Source: JACPDD01 sp040900105 (lineage in GTDB: Bacteria > Patescibacteriota > Microgenomatia > Levybacterales > UBA12049). Taken from it: a stretch of 17,994 nucleotides of DNA. The stretch lies in the NCBI GenBank assembly GCA_040900105.1, contig JBBDZP010000048.1, positions 1 through 17,994 on the forward strand, read 5' to 3'. The notes beneath the pieces were generated by a model, which saw nothing but the letters and a program-made list of their open reading frames with translations, ran no database searches and was not told where the DNA came from. The position numbers were made by a program, and so were the translations under genes. This document shows, one piece after another, positions 1 to 6,098 of the stretch; position 1 is the stretch's first letter, and every line of letters starts with the position of its first letter.

Positions 1-714
1 ATGACCAAAAGACTTGCAGAAGTCAGAAAGAAGAAAATAATCCCATATCTTAGGCCGGATGGAAAAAGTCAGGTCACAGTTGAATATATTGATGATAAGC
101 CCGTTGGGATTGAAACGGTTGTTATAGCAGCACAGCACGATGATGGGATTCCTTATAAAAGGATACGTGCGGACATTATAAAACACGTTGTGAAACCAAT
201 CTGCGGAAAGCTATTAAACAACAAGGCAAAAATCTATGTAAACGAAACGGGAAAATTTGTAACAGGTGGGCCACAAGGAGACACGGGTGTAACAGGAAGG
301 AAAATAATCGTAGACACCTATGGAGGAATGGCACGACACGGCGGTGGAGCTTTTTCGGGGAAAGTACCGAATAAACAGGACAGAAGTGGCGCATACATGG
401 CACGCTACATTGCTAAAAATGTCGTTGCTGCGAAGCTTGCAGACAAATGCGAAGTGCAGCTGGCATATGCTATTGGGTATCCTGAACCGGTATCTGTACA
501 CGTAACGACTTTTGGAACAGGAAAAGTGGATGATGAGATAATTGAAATGGCAATTAGATCTACCTTTGATATGTCACCCGCTGGGATTATCAAAACTTTA
601 AATCTAAAACGCCCAATTTACCGCCCCACCGCAACTTATGGTCATTTTGGCAGAAGCGAATTCCCATGGGAAAAAACCAACAAAGTGACCCAACTTAGGA
701 AATTCCTAAAGTAG
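1..714 (+). CDS. metK: S-adenosylmethionine synthetase, C-terminal part (5' end outside window)
   Basis: Makes S-adenosylmethionine from methionine and ATP in the cytoplasm. The visible 237 residues match about the last 60% of bacterial MetK (about 385-400 aa). The Met at base 1 aligns to the interior of the family, so the gene runs off the left edge and the GAGDQG ATP motif is not visible. Visible motifs are LRPDGKSQVT (17-26), GGPQGDTGVTGRK (89-101), DTYGGMARHGGGAFSGK (105-121) and the C-terminal YGHFGR..FPWE (214-224). The active-site K121, K125 and D127 (E. coli K265, K269, D271 by alignment from memory) are kept. The residue right after the GGGAFSGK loop is Val122 where the family signature expects Asp/Glu. 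It sits 13 bases upstream of the GatB/YqeY gene on the same strand. Identification is secure; only the N-terminus is missing. Confidence 0.96.
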   Translation: MTKRLAEVRKKKIIPYLRPDGKSQVTVEYIDDKPVGIETVVIAAQHDDGIPYKRIRADIIKHVVKPICGKLLNNKAKIYVNETGKFVTGGPQGDTGVTGRKIIVDTYGGMARHGGGAFSGKVPNKQDRSGAYMARYIAKNVVAAKLADKCEVQLAYAIGYPEPVSVHVTTFGTGKVDDEIIEMAIRSTFDMSPAGIIKTLNLKRPIYRPTATYGHFGRSEFPWEKTNKVTQLRKFLK

Positions 715-727
715 TACAATAAAGAAA

Positions 728-1101
728 ATGAAAGATAAACTTCAGGAAGAGCTCAAGCAGAGTATGCTTGCAAAGGATGAACTTAAAACCTCTGTCCTTC
801 GCCTCCTTCTTTCCGCGATTAATTATTATGAAACCAATAAGGGCGGTGCGGGATACAGCGCAACAGATGAAGATGTTTTATCCGTAATTAGTACACAGGT
901 AAAACAAAGAAAAGATTCAATTGAGCAATACGCAAATGCAGGACGGACAGAACTTGCGGACAAGGAAAAGGCAGAACTTGAAATTTTGTCAGCCTATCTT
1001 CCAGAGCAGATGGGCGAAGAGGAAGTCAGCAAGCTTGTTGATGAAGCAGTTGTACAAACCGGAGCAACATCAATGAGCGATATTGGGAAAGTCATGGGAG
1101 C
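728..1101 (+). CDS. yqeY: GatB/YqeY domain protein, 3' end lost in assembly gap
   Basis: The first 124 residues match the GatB/YqeY family (usually about 150 aa), helical proteins related to the tail domain of the GatB amidotransferase subunit; their exact role is not settled. Family hallmarks seen are an N-terminal helix starting MKDKLQEELKQSMLAKD, LRLLLSAINYYE (25-36), VKQRKDSIEQY and the ELEILSAYLPEQM segment, ending in the SDIGKVMG stretch just before the Ns. The last roughly 25 residues fall in the gap; any translation read through or beyond the Ns is meaningless. It follows metK by 13 bases with only a weak purine run as a possible ribosome site, so it is probably co-transcribed with metK. 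It converges with secF, whose 3' end is lost in the same gap. Confidence 0.9.
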
Positions 1102-1201
1102 NNNNNNNNNNNNNNNNNNNNNNNNNNNNNNNNNNNNNNNNNNNNNNNNNNNNNNNNNNNNNNNNNNNNNNNNNNNNNNNNNNNNNNNNNNNNNNNNNNN
1201 N
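1102..1201. other. Assembly gap (100 Ns) between yqeY and secF
   Basis: Exactly 100 Ns, the usual placeholder for a gap of unknown size. It cuts the 3' ends of two converging genes. From usual family lengths, about 75 bp of yqeY and about 240 bp or more of secF are missing, so the true gap is probably over 300 bp. Any terminator between them is hidden here. Confidence 0.98.
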
Positions 1202-1842
1202 AGGTTTTCCCTGATTCTATCAAAAACAACGATTGTGTCATGCACAGAAAATCCAATGATAGTAAGAAGGGCGGTCACAAACATAGCATCTATTTCAACA
1301 TGCAGGAAATGCCCCAGGATAGCAAATACCCCAACTACAACAAGGGTATCATGAACTAGTGCCGCAATTGCGCAAACGCCAAACCTAAGGGAACTTGCGG
1401 GCTTAGGAACGCTTCTAAATGCCCAGGTTATATAAAGGATGATTAAGGCCGACGCGATCAGAAGTGCCTTAACGGCATTTTGCGTTATTTCTGTCCCAAT
1501 TGTGGGTCCAATTGTTTCAAACTCTTCCTGCTTTACTTTAAACTCCGAAAGATCTGACACAATTTTTTCATTCTGCTTTTGGGTCACTACCGCAGAACGC
1601 ACTATCAGGATATTTTCTGAAACCTGGGTACTTTGAACTTTTATTTCTTCTTCTGCGAACTCCTTTTTGACTGCAGCTATATATTTGTCTTCAACCTTAC
1701 CCGGGAATGAAAGGGCCACCCTTGATCCGCCTGTAAACTCAATTGATAAATTAAGACCCCAAAGCGCGAGCGCTATGAGTCCAGGAACCATCACGAGAAG
1801 TGAAATTGTAAAATAAAAATATTTTTTACCTATTATGTCCAT
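1202..1842 (-). CDS. secF: Protein-export membrane protein SecF, C-terminus lost in gap
   Basis: SecF pairs with SecD in the proton-driven accessory complex of the Sec translocon, which pulls exported proteins across the membrane. The 213 visible residues hold a first transmembrane helix (about 10-32), the periplasmic EFTGGSRV motif (34-41), a periplasmic domain of about 100 residues, and membrane helices 2-4 ending in the hallmark SVHDTIVVFDRIREN stretch at the gap edge. About 80-90 C-terminal residues, with the last two helices, are missing. The ATG lies inside the 3' end of secD (17-base overlap), typical of a coupled secD-secF pair. No fusion into one SecDF chain is seen. Confidence 0.95.
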
Positions 1843-3112
1843 ATAAAAATCTCAAGAACGTGCGCGTTACAACAATTGCGGAAAACATAGAGACCATAAC
1901 TCCAATTGCCAGAACTAAAGCAAACCCTCTAACGGCTCCTGTTCCAAATTGGTAAAGAATAAGACTTGTTATAAGAGTTGAGATGTTTGAATCTTTAATT
2001 GAGCTCCATGCTCTTGAAAAACCAAGCTCTACAACTGTCTGTGGACTTTTACCAAGGCGCTTCTCCTCTTTCATTCTTTCGAAAATTAAAACATTTGCGT
2101 CAACCGCCATTCCAACAGATAAAACAAAACCCGCAATACCGGAAAGCGTAAGCGTTATGCCATAAGGAGTAAGATTTGAGAGTTTAAATATGGAAAGCGT
2201 AAAGATTACATAAAGAAGAAGCGCAAGGCTTGCAACTACTCCATGCCTGCCATAAAGAGCTGTCATAAATATAACTATTGTTATAAAACCTAAAATGCCC
2301 GCAAAAATACTTTTCTGGAGTGCATCTCTTCCTAAAGTTGGCCCTACAGTATGCTCTTCAAGCAAGACCAAGGGGACAGGAAGAGCTCCTGCGTTTAGCT
2401 GAGTACTTAAAGCGGCAGCAGTCTCTGTTGTAAATCCTCCTTCAATAACCGCGCTACCACCAACTATTTTCTGATTAACAACGGGCGTCTGGATAATCTC
2501 ACCGTCTAGAATAATCGCAAGAACCTTACCAATGTTTCTTTCTGTAATATCAGCGAATTTTCTTGAACCCTCAGATGTAAAAACTAACTGAACTTGCGGC
2601 TTGCCGGTATTGGGGTCAAACACAACGCTTGTGCTTTTTAGATCCTTTCCTCCTAGGTTTGTTTTTTCCAAAGTGGCGGCAGGAGTCGCTTCTTGCGCGG
2701 ATGCTGAAGCTATGCCCTGTTCCCAAAAACTAAGCTCGGCGGTCGTTCCGACTATCTTTTTTGCCTGATTTATGTCCACTCCCGGAAGCTCAAGGATAAC
2801 TCTATAGTCCCCGTTTGTAATAGCAGTGTTTATGACCGGCTCCGATACCCCAAATAAATTAACTCTTTTTTCTATTATAGTTTTTGCGCTCTCCAGAGCA
2901 TTGGCTCTTTGGTCGGAAGAAATATTTTTCATATCGGCTCTATATGTCATACTTGAACCCCCTTGCAAGTCCAACCCTTCTCTAAAAACTAGTGCCTTGT
3001 CAGAACGAAGAAACTTGAAAACCTTATCCTGCCCAATGGGGAAATTTATCCAAACGGAAACAATCGTTAAAAGAGCTATTAACCAGAAGACAGTCCGGGC
3101 AGATCTTCTCAT
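1826..3112 (-). CDS. secD: Protein translocase subunit SecD
   Basis: Large subunit of the SecDF export motor. The 428 residues begin MRRSARTVFWL with a first membrane helix (about 8-24), then the D1 motif GLDLQGGSSMTYRAD, a periplasmic P1 domain, the IILDGEIIQTPVV region and GGFTTETAAALSTQLNAGALP. A C-terminal membrane block follows, with VGMAVDANVLIFERMKEE; Asp338 there is the expected proton-path Asp. At 428 aa it is on the short side for the family (often 430-620), consistent with a reduced P1 domain. The ATG at 3112 directly abuts the Ns, so a start further upstream inside the gap cannot be excluded, although the N-terminus looks complete. Its last 17 bases overlap secF. Confidence 0.95.
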   Translation of the reverse strand: MRRSARTVFWLIALLTIVSVWINFPIGQDKVFKFLRSDKALVFREGLDLQGGSSMTYRADMKNISSDQRANALESAKTIIEKRVNLFGVSEPVINTAITNGDYRVILELPGVDINQAKKIVGTTAELSFWEQGIASASAQEATPAATLEKTNLGGKDLKSTSVVFDPNTGKPQVQLVFTSEGSRKFADITERNIGKVLAIILDGEIIQTPVVNQKIVGGSAVIEGGFTTETAAALSTQLNAGALPVPLVLLEEHTVGPTLGRDALQKSIFAGILGFITIVIFMTALYGRHGVVASLALLLYVIFTLSIFKLSNLTPYGITLTLSGIAGFVLSVGMAVDANVLIFERMKEEKRLGKSPQTVVELGFSRAWSSIKDSNISTLITSLILYQFGTGAVRGFALVLAIGVMVSMFSAIVVTRTFLRFLYGHNR

Positions 3113-3212
3113 NNNNNNNNNNNNNNNNNNNNNNNNNNNNNNNNNNNNNNNNNNNNNNNNNNNNNNNNNNNNNNNNNNNNNNNNNNNNNNNNNNNNNNNN
3201 NNNNNNNNNNNN
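3113..3212. other. Assembly gap (100 Ns) between the HTH/nucleotidyltransferase gene and secD
   Basis: Exactly 100 Ns. On the minus strand the gap starts right after the TGA stop of the upstream gene (3213-3215) and ends right before the ATG of secD (3110-3112), so it hides the whole intergenic region. Extra small genes could be missing. Confidence 0.98.
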
Positions 3213-3788
3213 TCATGCAAGCATGCTTTCCTCATCTCCCAACACCATGACTTTAGAACCTAAAAGGATTGATAGAATAAAAGGATCACGCCTTTTTTTT
3301 CTAAACTCAAATTCATCCTCTGTCATAACTGTGTAATTTATTTCCGAATTCAATCTCTTTTCTTCCTCTCTTATTAAAAGGGCAAGTTCGGGAAGGACAA
3401 CCGTACCAACCACTAAAACGTCTATGTCTTCAGGGCTTTTCTCCATTCTTCTTACAAATCGCCCTGATAGAGCCGCATATTTTATTTTCCCAAGTTTTGC
3501 TCTATTTTGAAGTATTGCAGCCCCAAGTCCCAAAGATTTTGCTCCAAGCCTCAGAAGATCAAAGTAAAAGGGATAGTTTCTAGACAGAGAATAATAAACT
3601 CTATTTGCGCGCGGCTCGCGGCTTAAAATCCCTTTTTTCTCCAGGAATGCCAGTTCTCTTCTTACCGCATTGATCTCATCATTTGTCCTTCTAACAAATT
3701 CCCTTACATGGTACATCTCTGAAGGGTTTTCCAAAAGGACCCGCAGCAGCGTTACTCTTGACTTTGATGTTATTAAATCTTCAAACAT
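3213..3788 (-). CDS. Winged-helix DNA-binding protein fused to a nucleotidyltransferase-like domain
   Basis: A 191-aa protein with two parts. Residues 1-75 look like an ArsR/MarR-type winged helix (FEDLITSKSRVTLLRVLLENP, a recognition-helix stretch, then LEKKGILSREPRANRVYYSL as the wing). Residues about 95-187 look like a minimal (MNT-type) nucleotidyltransferase, with KYAALSGRF (103-111) and the metal-binding pair D121-I-D123 followed by VLVVG. The usual Gly-Ser of the first motif appears as Gly-Arg (109-110), so catalysis is uncertain. Such chimeras are known in archaea and candidate-phylum bacteria; their substrates are unclear. It lies 42 bases after the DUF3048 gene, in the same direction as secD. 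It may be a regulator with a modifying domain, or half of a toxin-antitoxin-like module, but no partner HEPN gene is visible. Confidence 0.75.
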   Translation of the reverse strand: MFEDLITSKSRVTLLRVLLENPSEMYHVREFVRRTNDEINAVRRELAFLEKKGILSREPRANRVYYSLSRNYPFYFDLLRLGAKSLGLGAAILQNRAKLGKIKYAALSGRFVRRMEKSPEDIDVLVVGTVVLPELALLIREEEKRLNSEINYTVMTEDEFEFRKKRRDPFILSILLGSKVMVLGDEESMLA

Positions 3789-3830
3789 AAACCTGCCCTT
3801 GTAAAAGTAATCCCACCCATAGGGACTGCC

Positions 3831-5000
3831 TTACTTAACATTTACTATTGCATCCGTGGGCAGGATATGAAACCAAATTGTACCTTTGTTAAGTTTTATA
3901 TTCGCTCCTTTTGAGTCAAAAAGAAGCGTTCTTGAAGTTCTTGAGTCTTTTTCCCATGTTCCCGTTACTGCTGTGCCATCCATAAATATTGTTACCTTTC
4001 CTGTTCCCTTAGTTCTATACAAAAGATGAGCATTGTCCTCATATCCGTCGTTTGCACTACTCTCTACCATAGATAATAGCACAATATTTTTACTCGTCAA
4101 CTGCTTGTTTGTATTTCTATCTATGTGAGGGACACCATTGTTTCTTTTGTATAAATTTGTTGTTCTATCATAGATCCAGTCAACAGCATACTGCTTGTCC
4201 CCTTCCCAATGCTCAACGTGAACTGTCTGAGATGCGGGCCTTTTGGCAAGGGCGCCGTCGTCTTTGAAGGAATACTGCTCAAATTGGGCATCCCACTTGT
4301 CTCCGGTTATATCATCTTTATCTGTAATTCCCCGAGTTTTTGCAAACTCCCACAACTTTCCGGTTGTAGAATACATTGTGTGTTCTGTTAACGCAGTATG
4401 CCCCAATCTATCATAGTCCCTCCAAAATGTTGGGAAACCTATGGAGAACTGGTTCATATCATTGTATGCGCCCCAACCATAGTTATTGATTTGGGATAAT
4501 GCATCTGCTGGTCCCGGCTGATTTGCTCCTCCAACATGGACATAAAGCGGATACTGCCCATACTCAGAGATAAAATCTAAGAAGTACGTTCTGGCAGAAC
4601 GGATTGGCCCCACCTCAGCTGCATCTTGGCAGTAGAATATTGCTAAGAATCTGGTTATTCCACCCTCTGCAACTGCTTCATAAACTACGTCAGCAAAGGT
4701 GAGTCCGGACTGTGGTCTTGCTTCAGCGTGATTCTCTATCATGACACCCAAGGGTGCGTGCTCTTTCCACCAATTCTCCTGCTGTTTGGAATATAAAGCT
4801 CCATTTAAAGGACATGGCTGAGTCTTAGGAAGTGTCTGGTCAAAGGTAACTTTATCTCCTACAATCTTAACCTGGGGCGTTAAGGGAGATGTTAAGTCTC
4901 CAATAATTCCGGACTTTGCAAAAAATAAGTAGGATAAACCGGTTGACGCTAAAAAAACCGCCGCTACTGAGGCTATTCTTATTAATTTTATTTTATCCAT
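3831..5000 (-). CDS. DUF3048 domain protein (YerB-like), membrane-anchored
   Basis: A 389-aa protein with an N-terminal signal-anchor helix (about 8-28) followed by an extracytoplasmic DUF3048 region. The N-terminal subdomain is plain: PLGVMIENHAEARPQSGL (83-100), ADVVYEAVAEGGITRFLAIF (103-122) and EVGPIRSARTYF (129-140), all hallmarks of the YerB/DUF3048 family. The C-terminal subdomain includes QTVHVEHWEGDK and the terminal GTIWFHILPTDAIV. The biochemical role of the family is not known; it is extracytoplasmic. QPCPLNG (61-67) after the anchor is not a lipobox. The gene starts one base after the DUF4446 stop (TAATATG), so the pair is surely translationally linked. Function beyond the family name is not inferred. 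Confidence 0.9.
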   Translation of the reverse strand: MDKIKLIRIASVAAVFLASTGLSYLFFAKSGIIGDLTSPLTPQVKIVGDKVTFDQTLPKTQPCPLNGALYSKQQENWWKEHAPLGVMIENHAEARPQSGLTFADVVYEAVAEGGITRFLAIFYCQDAAEVGPIRSARTYFLDFISEYGQYPLYVHVGGANQPGPADALSQINNYGWGAYNDMNQFSIGFPTFWRDYDRLGHTALTEHTMYSTTGKLWEFAKTRGITDKDDITGDKWDAQFEQYSFKDDGALAKRPASQTVHVEHWEGDKQYAVDWIYDRTTNLYKRNNGVPHIDRNTNKQLTSKNIVLLSMVESSANDGYEDNAHLLYRTKGTGKVTIFMDGTAVTGTWEKDSRTSRTLLFDSKGANIKLNKGTIWFHILPTDAIVNVK

Positions 5001-5001
5001 A

Positions 5002-5496
5002 TTAACTTAGGGACTTTTCGCCCAGAGGACGACCGGCCTTTGGGCGGGCTTCTTTTAAAGCTGCCTTTTCTTCTTCAGATAAGTCATGCTCTACGCCTTT
5101 TCCATCTACAATTCTCTTGGCGTACCAACGGGTACCTGACCTTGAGTAGAGACCCGAGATAATGACGCCCGTATCGGTTGCATCCACCAGGGAAAGTATA
5201 AAGCTTTGATCCCCTCCGGTATCTTTGAAAGGATTAAAACGCAAAAGGCCAACTTTTTGAATATGAATCTTACCCTCTTTTTCTATTTTATCACAATAAG
5301 ACTTGAGGTATGCAATGTCTGCCTTGGCGGCACTTGCGTCTTTTAGAAGGTTTTCAAGCACTGTCTTCATACTTTTCTCACTTAAACCTTTTGTAAGCTT
5401 GTTGTAGTGGCGCGAAAGTCTCCAAAAAAAAACTGTAAGCGTAACTAACCAGATTACTAAAACAATAACGCCTACAGCGAGAAGATTTGCGGACAT
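5002..5496 (-). CDS. DUF4446 family membrane protein
   Basis: A 164-aa protein with one N-terminal membrane helix (about 5-26), a helical, charged segment (about 30-75) that may form a coiled coil, and a conserved C-terminal module. The module holds LRFNPFKDTGGDQSF (85-99), GVIISGLYSRSGTRWYAK and LSEEEKAAL, which define DUF4446. No molecular function is established. It is the first gene of a minus-strand operon leading to DUF3048, the HTH/nucleotidyltransferase gene and secDF, and is driven by the divergent promoter region at 5508-5536. Its last 12 or so residues (RPKAGRPLGEKS) lie past the conserved module and are encoded by a GC-rich hairpin. Confidence 0.88.
   Translation of the reverse strand: MSANLLAVGVIVLVIWLVTLTVFFWRLSRHYNKLTKGLSEKSMKTVLENLLKDASAAKADIAYLKSYCDKIEKEGKIHIQKVGLLRFNPFKDTGGDQSFILSLVDATDTGVIISGLYSRSGTRWYAKRIVDGKGVEHDLSEEEKAALKEARPKAGRPLGEKSLS
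5019..5046 (-). repeat. GC-rich hairpin inside the 3' end of the DUF4446 gene
   Basis: Arms CGCCCAGAGG (5019-5028) and CCTTTGGGCG (5037-5046) pair over 10 bp with one mismatch and an 8-base loop. There is no T-tract, so it is not a standard terminator. It codes for the tail beyond the conserved domain and ends about 15 bases before the stop, just ahead of the DUF3048 start. Confidence 0.7.
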
Positions 5497-5507
5497 AGAT
5501 AATGAAT

Positions 5508-5536
5508 ATATTAGCCTCTTGACATGCCCAAGTCAA
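5508..5536 (-). promoter_or_regulatory. Putative sigma-70-type promoter for the DUF4446 operon
   Basis: On the minus strand TTGACT (5536-5531), a 17-base spacer, then TAATAT (5513-5508). The predicted start of transcription lies only about 5 bases before the ATG at 5496, suggesting a leaderless or nearly leaderless message. No ribosome-binding sequence is visible. Confidence 0.5.
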
Positions 5537-5545
5537 TAGTGTAAT
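5519..5545 (+). promoter_or_regulatory. Putative sigma-70-type promoter for the 88-aa protein, with inverted repeat
   Basis: TTGACA (5519-5524) and TGTAAT (5540-5545) with a 15-base spacer, shorter than ideal. A shifted -10 TAATCT (5542-5547) would give 17 bases but matches less well. TTGAC (5519-5523) and GTCAA (5532-5536) form an inverted repeat shared with the minus-strand -35, which could also be an operator. No ribosome site precedes the ATG at 5561. Confidence 0.4.
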
Positions 5546-5560
5546 CTGTGCCTACTAGCC

Positions 5561-5827
5561 ATGACTAAAAGAAAAAAGACACAAGAGCAAAAAAAGCTAG
5601 CTGATATGCGCCATCAGGTCTATTCTTTGAATAACTACCCTCCTATTTCATCTGCAAATACAGAAGTACCCGGCACAGAAAATTCAACCTCCCTAACCAC
5701 AGTTTCTTATCTGAAACGTGACATCTTAAAAACTTCCGTTCTTACCGCTGCTATTCTTTTTTCTCAAATTATACTTTTCATTCTGTTGAAAAATAAAGTA
5801 ATTGCAGTTCCATTTGTTTCTTACTAG
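5561..5827 (+). CDS. Small single-pass membrane protein, unknown function
   Basis: An 88-aa protein that I do not recognise by function. The N-terminus is strongly basic (MTKRKKTQEQKK). The middle (about 25-50) is polar, Ser/Thr/Asn-rich and probably unstructured. The C-terminal part has one hydrophobic helix (about 58-76, TSVLTAAILFSQIILFILL) and a short tail. A C-terminal membrane anchor with the basic end inside is the likely topology. It is the first gene rightward from the divergent promoter and lies 37 bases before the DUF5679 gene, with which it may be co-transcribed. No start competes with the ATG at 5561. Coding is supported by its length in a compact region and its plausible protein composition. 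Confidence 0.65.
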   Translation: MTKRKKTQEQKKLADMRHQVYSLNNYPPISSANTEVPGTENSTSLTTVSYLKRDILKTSVLTAAILFSQIILFILLKNKVIAVPFVSY

Positions 5828-5848
5828 CAATCGTTTATATAGACGCTG

Positions 5849-5858
5849 AAAGGGGGTG
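5849..5858 (+). promoter_or_regulatory. Strong ribosome-binding site of the DUF5679 gene
   Basis: AAAGGGGGTG lies 6 bases before the ATG at 5865. It is among the clearest Shine-Dalgarno sequences in the window, where many genes have none, and it fixes the start of this short gene. Confidence 0.8.
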
Positions 5859-5864
5859 AATTAT

Positions 5865-6011
5865 ATGGCATCAATGTATTGTGTTAAATGCAGAGCAAAG
5901 AGAGACGACCCAAATGCAGAGCCAGTAACCATGAAGAATGGTAAGCCTGCAATGAAAGGAAAGTGCCCAGTTTGTGGTACAGGAATGTACAAAATTGGAT
6001 CCGCTTCTTAA
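5865..6011 (+). CDS. DUF5679 zinc-ribbon miniprotein
   Basis: A 48-aa protein starting MASMYCVKC. Two CxxC knuckles (C6/C9 and C34/C37) form a zinc ribbon. The pattern YCVKC, a PVTMKNGKPAMKG-type middle, CPVCGTGMYKIG end matches DUF5679, a family of very small proteins I know from candidate-phylum bacteria and Chloroflexi. Function is unknown; binding to nucleic acid or to the ribosome is a guess based only on size and fold. The strong ribosome-binding site, the paired hairpins after the stop and the perfect terminator suggest it is well expressed. Confidence 0.88.
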   Translation: MASMYCVKCRAKRDDPNAEPVTMKNGKPAMKGKCPVCGTGMYKIGSAS

Positions 6012-6055
6012 TTTTCTTGAAGCTTTTTTGAAAGAATTAATTCTATTCAAGAAAA
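6012..6055 (+). repeat. Nested inverted repeats after the DUF5679 stop
   Basis: TTTTCTTGAA (6012-6021) and TTCAAGAAAA (6046-6055) are perfect 10-bp arms. Between them lies a 12-base palindrome, AGAATTAATTCT (6033-6044). It directly follows the stop codon and precedes the terminator; a message-stabilising 3' structure is possible. Confidence 0.55.
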
Positions 6056-6060
6056 CAAAA

Positions 6061-6090
6061 ATAAAAATCCCGCTTCTGCGGGATTTTTAT
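6061..6090. terminator. Bidirectional rho-independent terminator
   Basis: ATAAAAATCCCGC (6061-6073), loop TTCT, GCGGGATTTTTAT (6078-6090): a perfect 13-bp stem whose outer part gives a T-rich tail on both strands. Rightward it ends the DUF5679 transcript. Leftward it lies 8 bases after the stop of the GT39-like gene and ends the long sugar operon. Confidence 0.92.
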
Positions 6091-6098
6091 TTGGGAAG

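Noticed and set aside
1202..1354. Continuation of the yqeY frame beyond the Ns
   Set aside because: The frame across a placeholder gap is arbitrary; these bases encode secF on the other strand.
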